Below, piece after piece: positions 11,040-19,172 of a stretch of DNA of 54,508 nt. How positions within the stretch are numbered: the first letter of the stretch is position 1; the number at the start of each line of letters is the position of its first letter. The notes below the pieces were generated by a model. The model was not told the DNA's origin, did no database searches, and saw only the letters and a program-made list of their open reading frames with translations. A program made the translations under genes and the position numbers. Origin of the DNA: Chloroflexota bacterium (GTDB taxonomy: Bacteria; Chloroflexota; Anaerolineae; Anaerolineales; DRMV01); NCBI GenBank assembly GCA_011322445.1, contig DRMV01000018.1, forward strand, positions 1-54,508, given 5' to 3'.

Positions 11040-12047
11040 ATGGCACTTTTCTCCCGAAACCTGGGCATTGACCTGGGCACCGATCGCGTGCGGATTGCCG
11101 AAGGCGACCAGGTGCTGCTGGATGAGCCTACGCTGGTCGCCATCGCCGTTGCCGAGCGGCGCATGGTCGCCGCGGGCGAAGAGGCCGCCGAAATGGAAGG
11201 CCGCACGCCCGAGGTCTACGAAGTCATCCGCCCGCTGCAAAACGGCGTGGTGGCCTACTACGAACTGACGGAAAAACTGCTCGCCATTCTGCTGCGGAAA
11301 GCAGGCGGCGCTTCGTGGCTGTTCCGCCCCAAAGTGATGATCACCGTGCCCTACGGCGTCACCAGCGTGGAACGGCGGGCAGTACACGAAGCCATCTTGC
11401 AAGCCGGCAGCAGCGAAGCCTTCCTCATTCCCACCGTGCTGGCTTCGGCCCTGGGCGCCGACCTGCCGGTGGGCAGCCCCGCGGGCAACATGATTGTCAA
11501 CCTCGGCTCGGGCACCACCCAGGCAGCGGTCATTGCCATGTATGGCGTGGTGGCGGCCGAAACGCTGCGCCAGGGCGGTCGCGCCCTCGACGAAGCCCTC
11601 GTCACCTACGTCCGCCGCAAATATGGCCTGATCATCGGCCAGCCCACGGCCGAGCAGGTCAAACTCAAAATCGGTGCCGCCGTGCCGTTAGACGAAGAAA
11701 TGAGCGCCGAAGTCCAGGGGCAGGATCAGGTCACGGGGCTGCCCCGGGAAATCACCCTCACCACCAGCGAGGTGGTGGAAGCCTTCCAGGAACCGCTGCA
11801 CGCTATTGTGGAATCGGTGCGGCTGGTGATGGAAAAAACGCCGCCGGAACTGGTGGCCGATGTCATCGACCGCGGCATCGCCCTGTGTGGCGGCGGAGCG
11901 TTGCTGCGTGGGCTGGACCGCCTGATGACCAAAGAACTGGGTGTTCCGGCCTACCTGGTGGATAACCCCCAACACGCTGCCGTGATTGGCGCCGCCCGCG
12001 GGCTGGAACACCTGCCCGTGCTGCGTCGGCACTTGCTCAGCGCGTGA
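11040..12047 (+). CDS. MreB-like actin-family protein with altered nucleotide-site residues
   Basis: The 335-residue product follows the MreB fold along its whole length: NLGIDLGTDRVRI (phosphate-1 loop), the GRTP motif, IRPLQNGVVAYYELTEKLL, VPYGVTSVERRAVHEA, and ALCGGGALLRGLDRLM near the C-terminus. MreB filaments position cell-wall synthesis. Three positions usually needed for ATP handling are changed here. The FLIEEPMAAAIGA-type region reads FLIPTVLASALGA, and the phosphate-2 loop DIGGGTTE reads NLGSGTTQ, so Asp becomes Asn and Glu becomes Gln. It may therefore bind nucleotide without normal hydrolysis, or be a paralogue beside a standard MreB elsewhere. It is the last gene before a terminator and probably shares the atp transcript. 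I see no mreC or mreD. Confidence 0.85.
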   Translation: MALFSRNLGIDLGTDRVRIAEGDQVLLDEPTLVAIAVAERRMVAAGEEAAEMEGRTPEVYEVIRPLQNGVVAYYELTEKLLAILLRKAGGASWLFRPKVMITVPYGVTSVERRAVHEAILQAGSSEAFLIPTVLASALGADLPVGSPAGNMIVNLGSGTTQAAVIAMYGVVAAETLRQGGRALDEALVTYVRRKYGLIIGQPTAEQVKLKIGAAVPLDEEMSAEVQGQDQVTGLPREITLTTSEVVEAFQEPLHAIVESVRLVMEKTPPELVADVIDRGIALCGGGALLRGLDRLMTKELGVPAYLVDNPQHAAVIGAARGLEHLPVLRRHLLSA

Positions 12048-12070
12048 TCCCCCGCTTACCTCAAACGCCC

Positions 12071-12103
12071 ACCGGCCCCGCACAATACGGGGCCGGTATT
12101 TTT
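12071..12103 (+). terminator. Rho-independent terminator after the mreB-like gene
   Basis: A perfect 10-bp stem (12071-12080 ACCGGCCCCG with 12088-12097) has a seven-base loop and is followed by ATTTTT. It closes the plus-strand transcript and overlaps the stop codon of the convergent minus-strand gene. Confidence 0.9.
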
Positions 12104-13997
12104 ATGCCGGGCGGGAAGCCTCCCCACCCTTCGCTGCCTCGACAATCTCCGCCGCCAGTTCGTAGCGCCGAAACTGGGGCATGATGTAAATCCCCGCCGC
12201 CCACGGGCGAATGGCTTCCACCAACTCCTGAGCGATGCGCACACCTTCCCGCGGCGCTTTGTCGCCCGCTTGCTCAATGCGTCGCATCACCTCCGGCGGA
12301 ATTTCAATGCCCGGCACTTCGTTGTGCAGGAAGGCGGCATGGCGGCGGCTGTAAAGCGGCATCACCCCCACCAGCACGGGGATTTCCAGCGGCCCAAACT
12401 CGGCCTCGTAGGCTTCCAGAAAGCGGCGGGCTTTTTCGGGGTCGAAGACCGGTTGGGTGAGGGCAAAATCAGCCCCGGCGCGGATCTTCCGGCGCAGCAC
12501 CTTGAACTCGCGCTCGGGGTTTTTGGGGTTGAGGTTAAGCGCGCACCCCACAAAGAACGACGTCGGCTGACCGATGGTGCTGCCCGCGTGGTCAACCCCG
12601 GCGTTGAATTTCTGCTTGATGAGTTTGATCAGGCCGGAAGGCACCAGGTCGTAGTTGTCGGCGGCTTCGGGGTAATCGCCGATGGAAGTGGGGTCGCCCA
12701 TGACCACAAAGACGTTGCGGATGCCCAGGGCGTGCGCGGCGAGCAAATCGCCCTGCACCCGCAGCAGGTTGCGCCCGCGAGTGGGGAAGTGGAGGGTAGT
12801 CTCAATGCCTACTTCCCGCTGGATGAGGTGGCAGACTGCCCACGGGCTCATGCGCATCCGTGCCATCGGGCTGTCGGCCACGTCCAGCACGTCCGCGCCC
12901 ACGTCCGCCAGCAATTGCGCTGCAGCGATAACCTTGTGGGCCGAAAAGCCTCGCGGCGGCTGGACTTCCACCGCCACCACGAATTCCCCCGCGGCCAGTT
13001 TCTGCGCCAACCCGCTGGGAGACAATGCTGCCGCTTCGGGAGCCGCGTCTTCCTGGGGCTGAGCAGGATTCCATTCCAGCGAAAGCACCGGCGGCAACTC
13101 GGCCAGGTTTTGGTGCATCGCGGCGATGTGCTCCGGCCGGGTGCCGCAACAGCCCCCCACTAACGAAGCGCCTTCCTGGGCAAAAAAGCGAGCATACTCA
13201 CCAAAATAGGCCGCGCCCGCGGGGTAAGCAATGCGGCCATTGGGCAGGCGCTCAGGCCAGCCTGCGTTGGGCTTGATCCAAAAATAGGCATCGGGCGCGA
13301 CCTTGCGCATCCGCCGCAGAATGCGGAGCAACTGGGCAGGCCCGCCGGAGCAGTTCGCGCCGAGCACGTCCACGCCGTAGGAAAGCAGCGCCTCGGCCAC
13401 CTTTTCGGGCGGGTCGCCCAAGAGGGTGACGTCGTCGCGGGTGAACGAAAGGGAAGCCACCACCGGCAGGTCAGGGGCGACTTCGCGGGCCGCGGCCACG
13501 GCTTCCCGCACTTCGTAGAGGTCGCTCATGGTCTCAATAACGACAAAATCCACCCCACCTTCGGCCAGCGCGGCAATTTGTTCGCGAAAGGCCTCTCGCG
13601 CCTCTTCGGGCTGCACCCGACCAAAGGGGGCTAAGCGCACGCCCAGGGGGCCGACGTCACCCCCGACCAGCACGTCTTTGAAAGAAGCCAGCACCACGCG
13701 GCGGGCAAGTTCCACGCCGGCGCGGTTGATTTCGGCGACTTTATCTTCCAGCCCGTGCTCGGCGAGGCGGTAGCGGTTTGCGCCGAAGGTGTTGGTGAGG
13801 ATGATTTGCGCGCCGGCGTCAATGTAGCGGCGGTGGATGTCGGCAATCAGCGCAGGATTGGTGAGGTTGAGGGCGTCGAAGCACGCGTCGAAACCGATGC
13901 CGTGCTCGTGCAAAAGCGTGCCCATCGCGCCGTCAAGCAAAATGGGCTTGTCGGCGTTTTCAAGGAGGTTGAGGAAGCGTTCGCGGGGAGTGGGCAT
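12102..13997 (-). CDS. Bifunctional homocysteine S-methyltransferase / methylenetetrahydrofolate reductase
   Basis: The 631-residue protein is a fusion like Bacillus YitJ. Residues 1 to about 300 are a homocysteine S-methyltransferase barrel: ILLDGAMGTLLHEHG at the start and the zinc cysteines in GANCSGGPAQ and VGGCCGTRPEH. Residues from about 335 to the end resemble MetF, the flavin enzyme that reduces 5,10-methylene-THF to 5-methyl-THF (VEVQPPRGFSAHKV, GADFALTQPVFDPEKARRF, VGVMPLYSRRHAAFLHNEVPG). The protein could make methyl-THF and also methylate homocysteine, beside the B12-dependent MetH encoded upstream on the same strand. I see no ribosome binding site before ATG 13997. The spacer up to the RAYT gene holds short repeats and a possible metH relic. 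Confidence 0.94.
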   Translation of the reverse strand: MPTPRERFLNLLENADKPILLDGAMGTLLHEHGIGFDACFDALNLTNPALIADIHRRYIDAGAQIILTNTFGANRYRLAEHGLEDKVAEINRAGVELARRVVLASFKDVLVGGDVGPLGVRLAPFGRVQPEEAREAFREQIAALAEGGVDFVVIETMSDLYEVREAVAAAREVAPDLPVVASLSFTRDDVTLLGDPPEKVAEALLSYGVDVLGANCSGGPAQLLRILRRMRKVAPDAYFWIKPNAGWPERLPNGRIAYPAGAAYFGEYARFFAQEGASLVGGCCGTRPEHIAAMHQNLAELPPVLSLEWNPAQPQEDAAPEAAALSPSGLAQKLAAGEFVVAVEVQPPRGFSAHKVIAAAQLLADVGADVLDVADSPMARMRMSPWAVCHLIQREVGIETTLHFPTRGRNLLRVQGDLLAAHALGIRNVFVVMGDPTSIGDYPEAADNYDLVPSGLIKLIKQKFNAGVDHAGSTIGQPTSFFVGCALNLNPKNPEREFKVLRRKIRAGADFALTQPVFDPEKARRFLEAYEAEFGPLEIPVLVGVMPLYSRRHAAFLHNEVPGIEIPPEVMRRIEQAGDKAPREGVRIAQELVEAIRPWAAGIYIMPQFRRYELAAEIVEAAKGGEASRPA

Positions 13998-14086
13998 GGT
14001 GGGTTGGATACCTGGTTACTTGGTTGCGTGGGTAATTTGGAGGGATGCGGGAGGCGGGAGGCGGAGCAAACCGCTAATCGCAAATC

Positions 14087-14143
14087 CTAAATCGCGAAGT
14101 ATTTCGCCTCGGCGTGATGCATGTCACATTCCAACAAAGCCAC
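14087..14143 (-). pseudogene. Possible relic of a metH 3' end
   Basis: Read on the minus strand, this stretch ends DMHHAEAKYFAI and a TAG stop at 14087-14089. The intact metH ends VVHHPEAKYFAI. About 26 of the last 32 bases match, and most differences are silent, which points to common descent rather than chance. The RAYT gene begins to be read 8 bases away and interrupts any further match. It may be the old end of metH left behind by the insertion, or a fragment of a second metH. Confidence 0.45.
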
Positions 14144-14150
14144 CGCTTGT

Positions 14151-14681
14151 TTATATCGGCTCGTAAACCTTCACGCGGTCAATTTTGAAAGACTGCACAG
14201 TTTCTACAAAAGAAGGCGAGGCGTGTTCGTTGAACCATTGGGCAGAGCACCAAGGATACGTTTCGGCAGTTTTTGCCAGGCCGTGCTTGACAGGGTTCTG
14301 GTTGACGTAACGAAGTCTTGCCAGATATGACCGCTGAAAGGTGATTTGGCTATCCCAATACTGAAACCATACTTTGCGCCCTGGCGTGCCGTCTTCACGG
14401 TTGAAGGCTTTGGCGGTGGTCATGTGCAATTTGCTGATAAAGCGTCGGAGTGTCGCAGGGTTATCGGGGGAATGGGCGATGAAGTGGTAATGCTCATTGA
14501 GAATAGCCCAGGCGTGGAGTTCCCAGCCGAACTCGCTTGCGATGGCGAACAAGGCGTTTTGGAACAAATCCTTGCGCTCAGGAGCAGCCAAATGGGGAGC
14601 GCGGCGATAAGTGGCCGCGGTCACCATGTAAATTCCCGGCTGGAAAGTCCAGTGGGCGGGGGCGTGAGGCCACTGTTTCAT
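14151..14681 (-). CDS. REP-associated tyrosine transposase (RAYT, Y1/HUH superfamily)
   Basis: RAYTs are single-strand DNA nickases that act on REP palindromes and are usually single-copy domesticated genes. The 176-residue product has the family core: the HUH motif as HYH in AILNEHYHFIAHS, and the Tyr-bearing helix LRYVNQNPVKHGLA. ATG 14681 is preceded on the minus strand by AAAGGAGG. The frame is open further upstream, but only through repeat DNA, so I rejected longer starts. Its first roughly 33 codons are repeated twice more upstream, each time joined to a REP-like palindrome. It lies between metH and the HMT-MetF fusion gene and interrupts what could have been one operon. Confidence 0.9.
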   Translation of the reverse strand: MKQWPHAPAHWTFQPGIYMVTAATYRRAPHLAAPERKDLFQNALFAIASEFGWELHAWAILNEHYHFIAHSPDNPATLRRFISKLHMTTAKAFNREDGTPGRKVWFQYWDSQITFQRSYLARLRYVNQNPVKHGLAKTAETYPWCSAQWFNEHASPSFVETVQSFKIDRVKVYEPI

Positions 14682-15109
14682 CGCTGCCTCCTTTGGAGTG
14701 CGGCATCGTGATGCCGCTTTCCAAAGCGGCGACTCGTCGCCGCACTCCAAAATTGCGCCGTAGCGGCCAAATGGGGAAGTCGGCGACAAGTGGCAGCGGT
14801 CACCATGTAAATTCCCGGCTGGAAAGTCCAGTGGGCGGGAGCATGAGGCCATTGTTTCATCGTAGCCTCCTTTGGAGTGCGGCATCACGATGCCGCTTTC
14901 CAAAGCGGCGACTCGTCGCCGCACTCCAAAATTGCGCCGCAGCGGCCAAATGGGGAAGTCGGCAACAAGCGGCGGCGGTCACCATGTAAATTCCCGGCTG
15001 GAAAGTCCAGTGGGCGGGAGCATGAGACCATTGTTTCATCGCAGCCTCCTTTGGAGTGCGGCATCACGATGCCGCTTTCCAAAGCGGCGACTCGTCGCCG
15101 CACTCCAAA
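14572..15109. repeat. Three-unit 179-bp tandem array of RAYT 5' end plus REP-like palindrome
   Basis: The units end at 14751, 14930 and 15109, a spacing of exactly 179 bases. Each contains about 119 bases matching the RAYT 5' end (first codons, ATG, AAAGGAGG) and a 60-base palindrome at 14692-14751, 14871-14930 and 15050-15109. The first unit overlaps the real RAYT start; the other two encode only 60-residue N-terminal fragments (starts at 14860 and 15039). The palindrome has outer arms TTTGGAGTGCGGC/GCCGCACTCCAAA and two inner hairpins either side of GCTTTCCAAAGC, a BIME-like layout. This array fills the non-coding stretch between RAYT and metH; I see no further gene there. Confidence 0.9.
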
Positions 15110-15110
15110 A

Positions 15111-18100
15111 TCAAATCGCAAAATACTTCGCCTCCGGGTGGTGCACCACAATGGCCGCGGTGGATTGCTCGGGCACTAACTGATGCGCCGCGGTGAGGCT
15201 CATGCCCAGGGCGCTTTCTGCAGGCAGCAGGCGGAACACCTTGGCGTGGTCTTCCAAGTTAGGGATGGCCGGGTAGCCCCACGAGTAGCGCTTGTCGCGG
15301 TCGGGCGGCAGGCCGAGTTCGCGGCGGATGTGGCGGTGCAGAAATTCCGCTGTGGCCTCCGCGGTTTGCACCGCAAGGCCGTGGAAGAAGTAGGCTTCGG
15401 TGTATTCGCCCGCTTCCTGCAGGGTGTCAAAGCGCGCCGTGGCTTGCTTCCCCACCGTGACCACCTGGAAGGCGACGACGTCCATCACGCCGGAATCCAC
15501 CGGGGCGAAGTAATCGGCGAGGCACAGCCCTTCGCGGCTGCGCTGGCGGGGGAAGGTGAAAATTTCCAGCACGCGCGGCTCGTCCGCTTCCACCGAGGCA
15601 GGGTCGTAAACCAGCAGGTTGTCGCCGTCGGCCTGGCACGGCCAGTAGCCGTACACCGCCTGCGGGTGAAACCAGCCTTCCCGCAGGGCCTGGCGCTGCA
15701 TTTGGGCAAGGCGGGCTTCAAATTCGGCCTGCAGTTTTTTCCACGCCTCGCCGCGGGCGTTTTTCGCGCCCCACGAAAGGCGGAAGAGGGCGCGTTTATC
15801 CAAAAGCGGGAACACGGCTTCGGGGGAGATGCTTTCCACCACCTTGGCGCCCCAAAACGGCGGTATGGGGATGTCGGGCGCTGGCGGCACGCGGCGGCGC
15901 GGGCGCGGGGCGCGCTTTTCGCCGCTGGACGCCCTTTCCTGCCCCAGTTCGCGTTTGGCTTCGTCAATCACCTGCCGGATGATGAGGTCGCGGCGGTTGG
16001 TGTCCTGCAGGGCGTCCATGATGGCAAGCCCTTCAAAGGCGTCTTTGCAGTAAAAGACGCCCGCGTCGTAGAAATGGCCGTCTTCGGTGAGCAAAATGCG
16101 GCGCCCGAAGCGGCGGTTGATGGCCGCGCCGCCGATGAGCACGGGGTAGTGCAAGCCGCGGCGGTGGAGTTCGTTGACTAAGGCGGGCATCTGTTTGCTG
16201 GTGCTGACGAGCAGCGCGCTCAGGCCGATGGCGTCGGCGTTGTGCTCTTCCGCGGCCTTGACGATGGTTTCCACCGGCACCTGCTTGCCGAGGTCAATCA
16301 CGGTGTAGCCGTTGTTGCTCAAAATGGTCTTGACCAGGTTCTTGCCGATGTCGTGGACGTCGCCGTACACGGTGGCGAGCACGATGGTGCCTTTGGAAAC
16401 GCCCTCCTGCCGCATCAGGTAGCGTTCCAGGTGGTTGACGGCCTTTTTCATCACCTCGGCGGACTGGAGCACGAAGGGCAGGATGAGTTCGCCCGCACCG
16501 AATTTGTCGCCCACTTCTTTCATCGCGGGCAGGAGGATGTCGTTGAGGATGTGGATCGCGGCTTCGTGGGTGGCGGGGGTGGCAACCACAGATTTCACAG
16601 ATTCCGCAGATTTTTCTTCTGTGAAATCTGTGTAATCTGTGTAATCTGTGGTTTTTATTTGCTGCAGCACCAAAGCATCAATATCGGCCTCAATGCCTTC
16701 CTTGTAACGATGGACAATGCGCTGGTAGAGGCGCTCTTCCAGTGGAAGGCCGGCCAGCGGGTCGCGGTGGGTGGAGGGGCGGGCTTCGCGGCCTTCGTAA
16801 AATTCAATCACCCGCTGGAGCGCGTCGGGGCGGCGGTTGAAAATCAGGTCTTCCGCCAGTTCGCGCTCTTCTTCGGGGATGTCGGCGTAGGGGGTGATTC
16901 GCGCCGGGTTCACAATTGCCATGTCCAGCCCCGCCTGCACCGCGTGGTAGAGAAAAACGCTGTTGATGACGGGGCGCGCCGCCTTGGTTAGCCCAAACGA
17001 AATGTTGCTCACGCCCAATGAGGTGAACACACCGGGCAGTTCGGCCTTGATGCGGCGGATGGCTTCCAAAGTCTCTTTGGCCGCGTCGGCGAGATCAGAG
17101 TCGCCGGTAGCCAAAGTGAAAGTGAGAGGGTCAAAGACCAAATCTTCGGGCTTCAGGCCGTGCCCGTTCACCGCGAGGTCGTACAGGCGCTTGGCAACTT
17201 CTACCTTGCGGTCGGCGGTTTTTGCCATGCCGCGCTCGTCAATGGTGAGCAACATCACCGCGGCGTTGTGCAGTTTGGCTAACCGCAGCACGCGCGAAGC
17301 CTTCTCCGGCCCGCTTTCCAAATGAGTGGAATTGAGCAGGCAGCGCCCCGGCGCGGCTTTGAGCGCGGCTTCCATCACCTCAGGCTCGGTGGTGTCAATC
17401 ACCAAAGGCACTTCAATGCCCGCGGCGGTGAGTTTGTGCACCACGGTGCGCATCAGTGCGGCCTCGTCGGGACGCTCGGTGACGGCGACGGAAATGTCCA
17501 AGGCGTGCGCGCCAGCCTCCACCTGCTGGCGGGCGAGGGCGATGATGCCGTCCCAATCTTCGGCGAGGAGCAGGCGCTTGAACTTGCGGCTGCCCTGTGC
17601 GTTGCAGCGCTCGCCGATGAGCAGGGGCGGCGGCTCCTGCCGCATGGAATACGCCCGCACGGCAGAGGCCAGCCGAGGGATGTCCAAAATCGGGCGCGCC
17701 GGGCGGCGCTTGCCGTGGACGCGTTCCACCAAGGCTTTGAGGTGCGCAGGGGTAGTGCCGCAGCAGCCGCCGACCACGCTGATGCCGTGCTTTTCCACAA
17801 ACTCGGCCAGTTGTTCGGCAAAGGGTTCAGGCTCCAAGGGGTAAACCGCCTCGCCATCCACGTTGATGGGCAAACCCGCGTTGGGGATGACGGAAATCGG
17901 CAGGGGGGAGTGGCTGCCGAGGAATTCCACCGAGGGGCGCATGTGCTCCGGGCCGGTGGAGCAGTTCATGCCGATAACGTCAATGGGCAAGCCTTCCAGA
18001 ATGGCTAAAGCGGCTTCAATGTCGGTGCCCAAGAGCATGTGGCCGGTGGTGTCCATGGTGATTTGCGCCTGAATGGGCAGCCATTCGCCGGTTTCCTCGT

Positions 18101-18662
18101 AAGCGCGCAAAATGCCGTGGACGGCGGCTTTGACTTCCAGAATGTCCTGCGAAGTTTCCAGCAGGAGCACGTCCACGCCGCCCTGAATGAGGCCAACGGC
18201 CTGCTCACGGAAGACGTCGGCCAGTTCGTCAAAGGAAATATCGGAAAGGTCGGGGTCGTCGGCGGAAGGCAGTTTGCCGGTGGGGCCGATGGAGCCGGCG
18301 ACAAAGCGGGGCTGGCCGGTTTTGGCGGCGTATTCGTCGGCCACGCGGCGGGCAAGGGAAGCCGCGGCGCGGTTGATTTCCAGCACCTTGTCGGCGAGGC
18401 CGAACTCGGCTAAGGTGATGCGGTTGGCGCGGAAGGTGTTGGTTTCAATGACATCCACGCCCACTTCAAGGAAAGCACGGTGGACACGTTCCACGGCCTG
18501 CGGGCAGGTCAGGTTGAGCATTTCGTTCAGGCCGCGGTACTTTTCGCCGCCGTAGCAGTCCACGGGCAGGTGCTGGGCTTCGAGGTTGGTGCCCATCGCG
18601 CCGTCGTAGATGAGGACGCGCTCGGCGAGGGCATCAAGGTAGCGGCGGTTGGTGTGGTTCAT
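15111..18662 (-). CDS. metH: Cobalamin-dependent methionine synthase
   Basis: MetH moves a methyl group from 5-methyl-THF to homocysteine through methylcobalamin. The 1183-residue protein has all four modules. The homocysteine domain carries zinc cysteines in GMNCSTGPEHM and VGGCCGTTPAHL. The pterin domain is at about 340-640 (ERCNAQGSRKFK). The helical cap and B12 domain has the cobalt-ligand motif DVHDIGKNL, and the C-terminal reactivation domain ends HHPEAKYFAI. Between the pterin and cap domains, near residues 666-692, a repeat element is read through as TTDYTDYTDFTEEKSAESVK. The gene lies behind a SAM-I riboswitch. No clear ribosome binding site precedes ATG 18662 because a repeat occupies the leader, so the start is slightly uncertain. 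Confidence 0.96.
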   Translation of the reverse strand: MNHTNRRYLDALAERVLIYDGAMGTNLEAQHLPVDCYGGEKYRGLNEMLNLTCPQAVERVHRAFLEVGVDVIETNTFRANRITLAEFGLADKVLEINRAAASLARRVADEYAAKTGQPRFVAGSIGPTGKLPSADDPDLSDISFDELADVFREQAVGLIQGGVDVLLLETSQDILEVKAAVHGILRAYEETGEWLPIQAQITMDTTGHMLLGTDIEAALAILEGLPIDVIGMNCSTGPEHMRPSVEFLGSHSPLPISVIPNAGLPINVDGEAVYPLEPEPFAEQLAEFVEKHGISVVGGCCGTTPAHLKALVERVHGKRRPARPILDIPRLASAVRAYSMRQEPPPLLIGERCNAQGSRKFKRLLLAEDWDGIIALARQQVEAGAHALDISVAVTERPDEAALMRTVVHKLTAAGIEVPLVIDTTEPEVMEAALKAAPGRCLLNSTHLESGPEKASRVLRLAKLHNAAVMLLTIDERGMAKTADRKVEVAKRLYDLAVNGHGLKPEDLVFDPLTFTLATGDSDLADAAKETLEAIRRIKAELPGVFTSLGVSNISFGLTKAARPVINSVFLYHAVQAGLDMAIVNPARITPYADIPEEERELAEDLIFNRRPDALQRVIEFYEGREARPSTHRDPLAGLPLEERLYQRIVHRYKEGIEADIDALVLQQIKTTDYTDYTDFTEEKSAESVKSVVATPATHEAAIHILNDILLPAMKEVGDKFGAGELILPFVLQSAEVMKKAVNHLERYLMRQEGVSKGTIVLATVYGDVHDIGKNLVKTILSNNGYTVIDLGKQVPVETIVKAAEEHNADAIGLSALLVSTSKQMPALVNELHRRGLHYPVLIGGAAINRRFGRRILLTEDGHFYDAGVFYCKDAFEGLAIMDALQDTNRRDLIIRQVIDEAKRELGQERASSGEKRAPRPRRRVPPAPDIPIPPFWGAKVVESISPEAVFPLLDKRALFRLSWGAKNARGEAWKKLQAEFEARLAQMQRQALREGWFHPQAVYGYWPCQADGDNLLVYDPASVEADEPRVLEIFTFPRQRSREGLCLADYFAPVDSGVMDVVAFQVVTVGKQATARFDTLQEAGEYTEAYFFHGLAVQTAEATAEFLHRHIRRELGLPPDRDKRYSWGYPAIPNLEDHAKVFRLLPAESALGMSLTAAHQLVPEQSTAAIVVHHPEAKYFAI
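16583..16654. repeat. ACAGATTACACAG-type palindromic repeat inserted in frame in metH
   Basis: The element begins AACCACAGATT (16583-16593) and ends AATCTGTGGTT, an exact inverted copy, with several CACAGATT units between. Its termini match those of the intergenic copy at 9013-9070. It adds about 24 codons to metH without breaking the frame, in the linker between the pterin and B12 modules. Confidence 0.85.
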
Positions 18663-18665
18663 AGG

Positions 18666-18765
18666 TAGTCCTTTGGTCGTTTAGTCAGATAGTCATTTAG
18701 TCAGGTCGTCGGATGGTCAGGCGTTGACTATCAGACTGCCCGACGACGCGACTACGCGACTAAAT
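18666..18765. repeat. TAGTCAGATAGTC-type repeat cluster in the metH leader
   Basis: Units such as TTTAGTCAGATAGTC and TTGACTATCAGACT recur here in both orientations. GTCGTCGG (18705-18712) is the inverted copy of 18740-18747, so the whole block can fold back. A related block lies at 39430-39470 before cinA. It fills the space between the riboswitch terminator and the metH start codon. Confidence 0.65.
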
Positions 18766-18767
18766 GG

Positions 18768-18794
18768 AAAAAGCCTTCCTGGAAGCGGAAGGCT
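18768..18794 (-). terminator. Riboswitch-controlled terminator upstream of metH
   Basis: On the minus strand a perfect 8-bp stem (AGCCTTCC with GGAAGGCT, plus coordinates 18787-18794 and 18772-18779) with a seven-base loop is followed by a U run. It lies 16 bases downstream of the SAM-I aptamer, the expected place for the expression platform. Confidence 0.88.
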
Positions 18795-18810
18795 GAAAGT
18801 CGTCTCAACC

Positions 18811-18922
18811 CTCATCTTCCAGGCAAAAATGCCTGCCGGAATTGGCACCTGGGCGTTTCGTTGCCGAAAGCGCCTGGTTGCCGAGGTTTCACAGGGCCGG
18901 TCCCTCCACCTCTCTGGATGAG
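18811..18922 (-). ncRNA. SAM-I (S-box) riboswitch
   Basis: The minus strand carries the S-box landmarks in order: the P1 strand CTCATCC, then AGAGAGGTGGAGGGACCGG, the CCCTGTGAAACC segment, CGGCAACC, the GGTGCCAATTCC segment, and the closing P1 strand GATGAG. The P1 halves are at plus 18916-18922 and 18811-18816. Binding of S-adenosylmethionine should stabilise P1 and let the downstream terminator form, shutting off metH when methionine is plentiful. Downstream minus-strand genes may also be covered. Confidence 0.93.
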
Positions 18923-19172
18923 GAAACATCCTATGCAATTGTTGAGCGCAAGTTTACCACGACGACGCAGGAAGGGCAAGTTTCCCAAAACGCCCCTTAC
19001 GCCGTGCCGAAGCCCCAGGGAAGAACTTCGCGAAACGACGCTTAGTCAAACCAGAACACCGCCGTGCACAAGTCCCACCACGCGGCCTGCCCCCGCACTC
19101 ACTTAGGGTGCAGGGGCAGGGTGCTCCATAAAACCGAACAGCGCCCTCCGCCTTACCACCTCAGCAAAGGCA
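18923..19172. other. Non-coding spacer upstream of metH and after the sugar ABC operon
   Basis: I see no convincing gene here. It should hold the metH promoter; a weak TAGGAT -10-like box lies near 18930 on the minus strand, with no good -35. An imperfect 12-bp hairpin at 19087-19119 (CTGCCCC arms) follows the sugar operon without a U-tract and may aid termination. Confidence 0.5.

Noticed and set aside
14678-15183. Several small frames on both strands within the REP array
   Set aside because: They repeat every 179 bases and are read through palindromes. Only the RAYT gene itself carries a complete domain.
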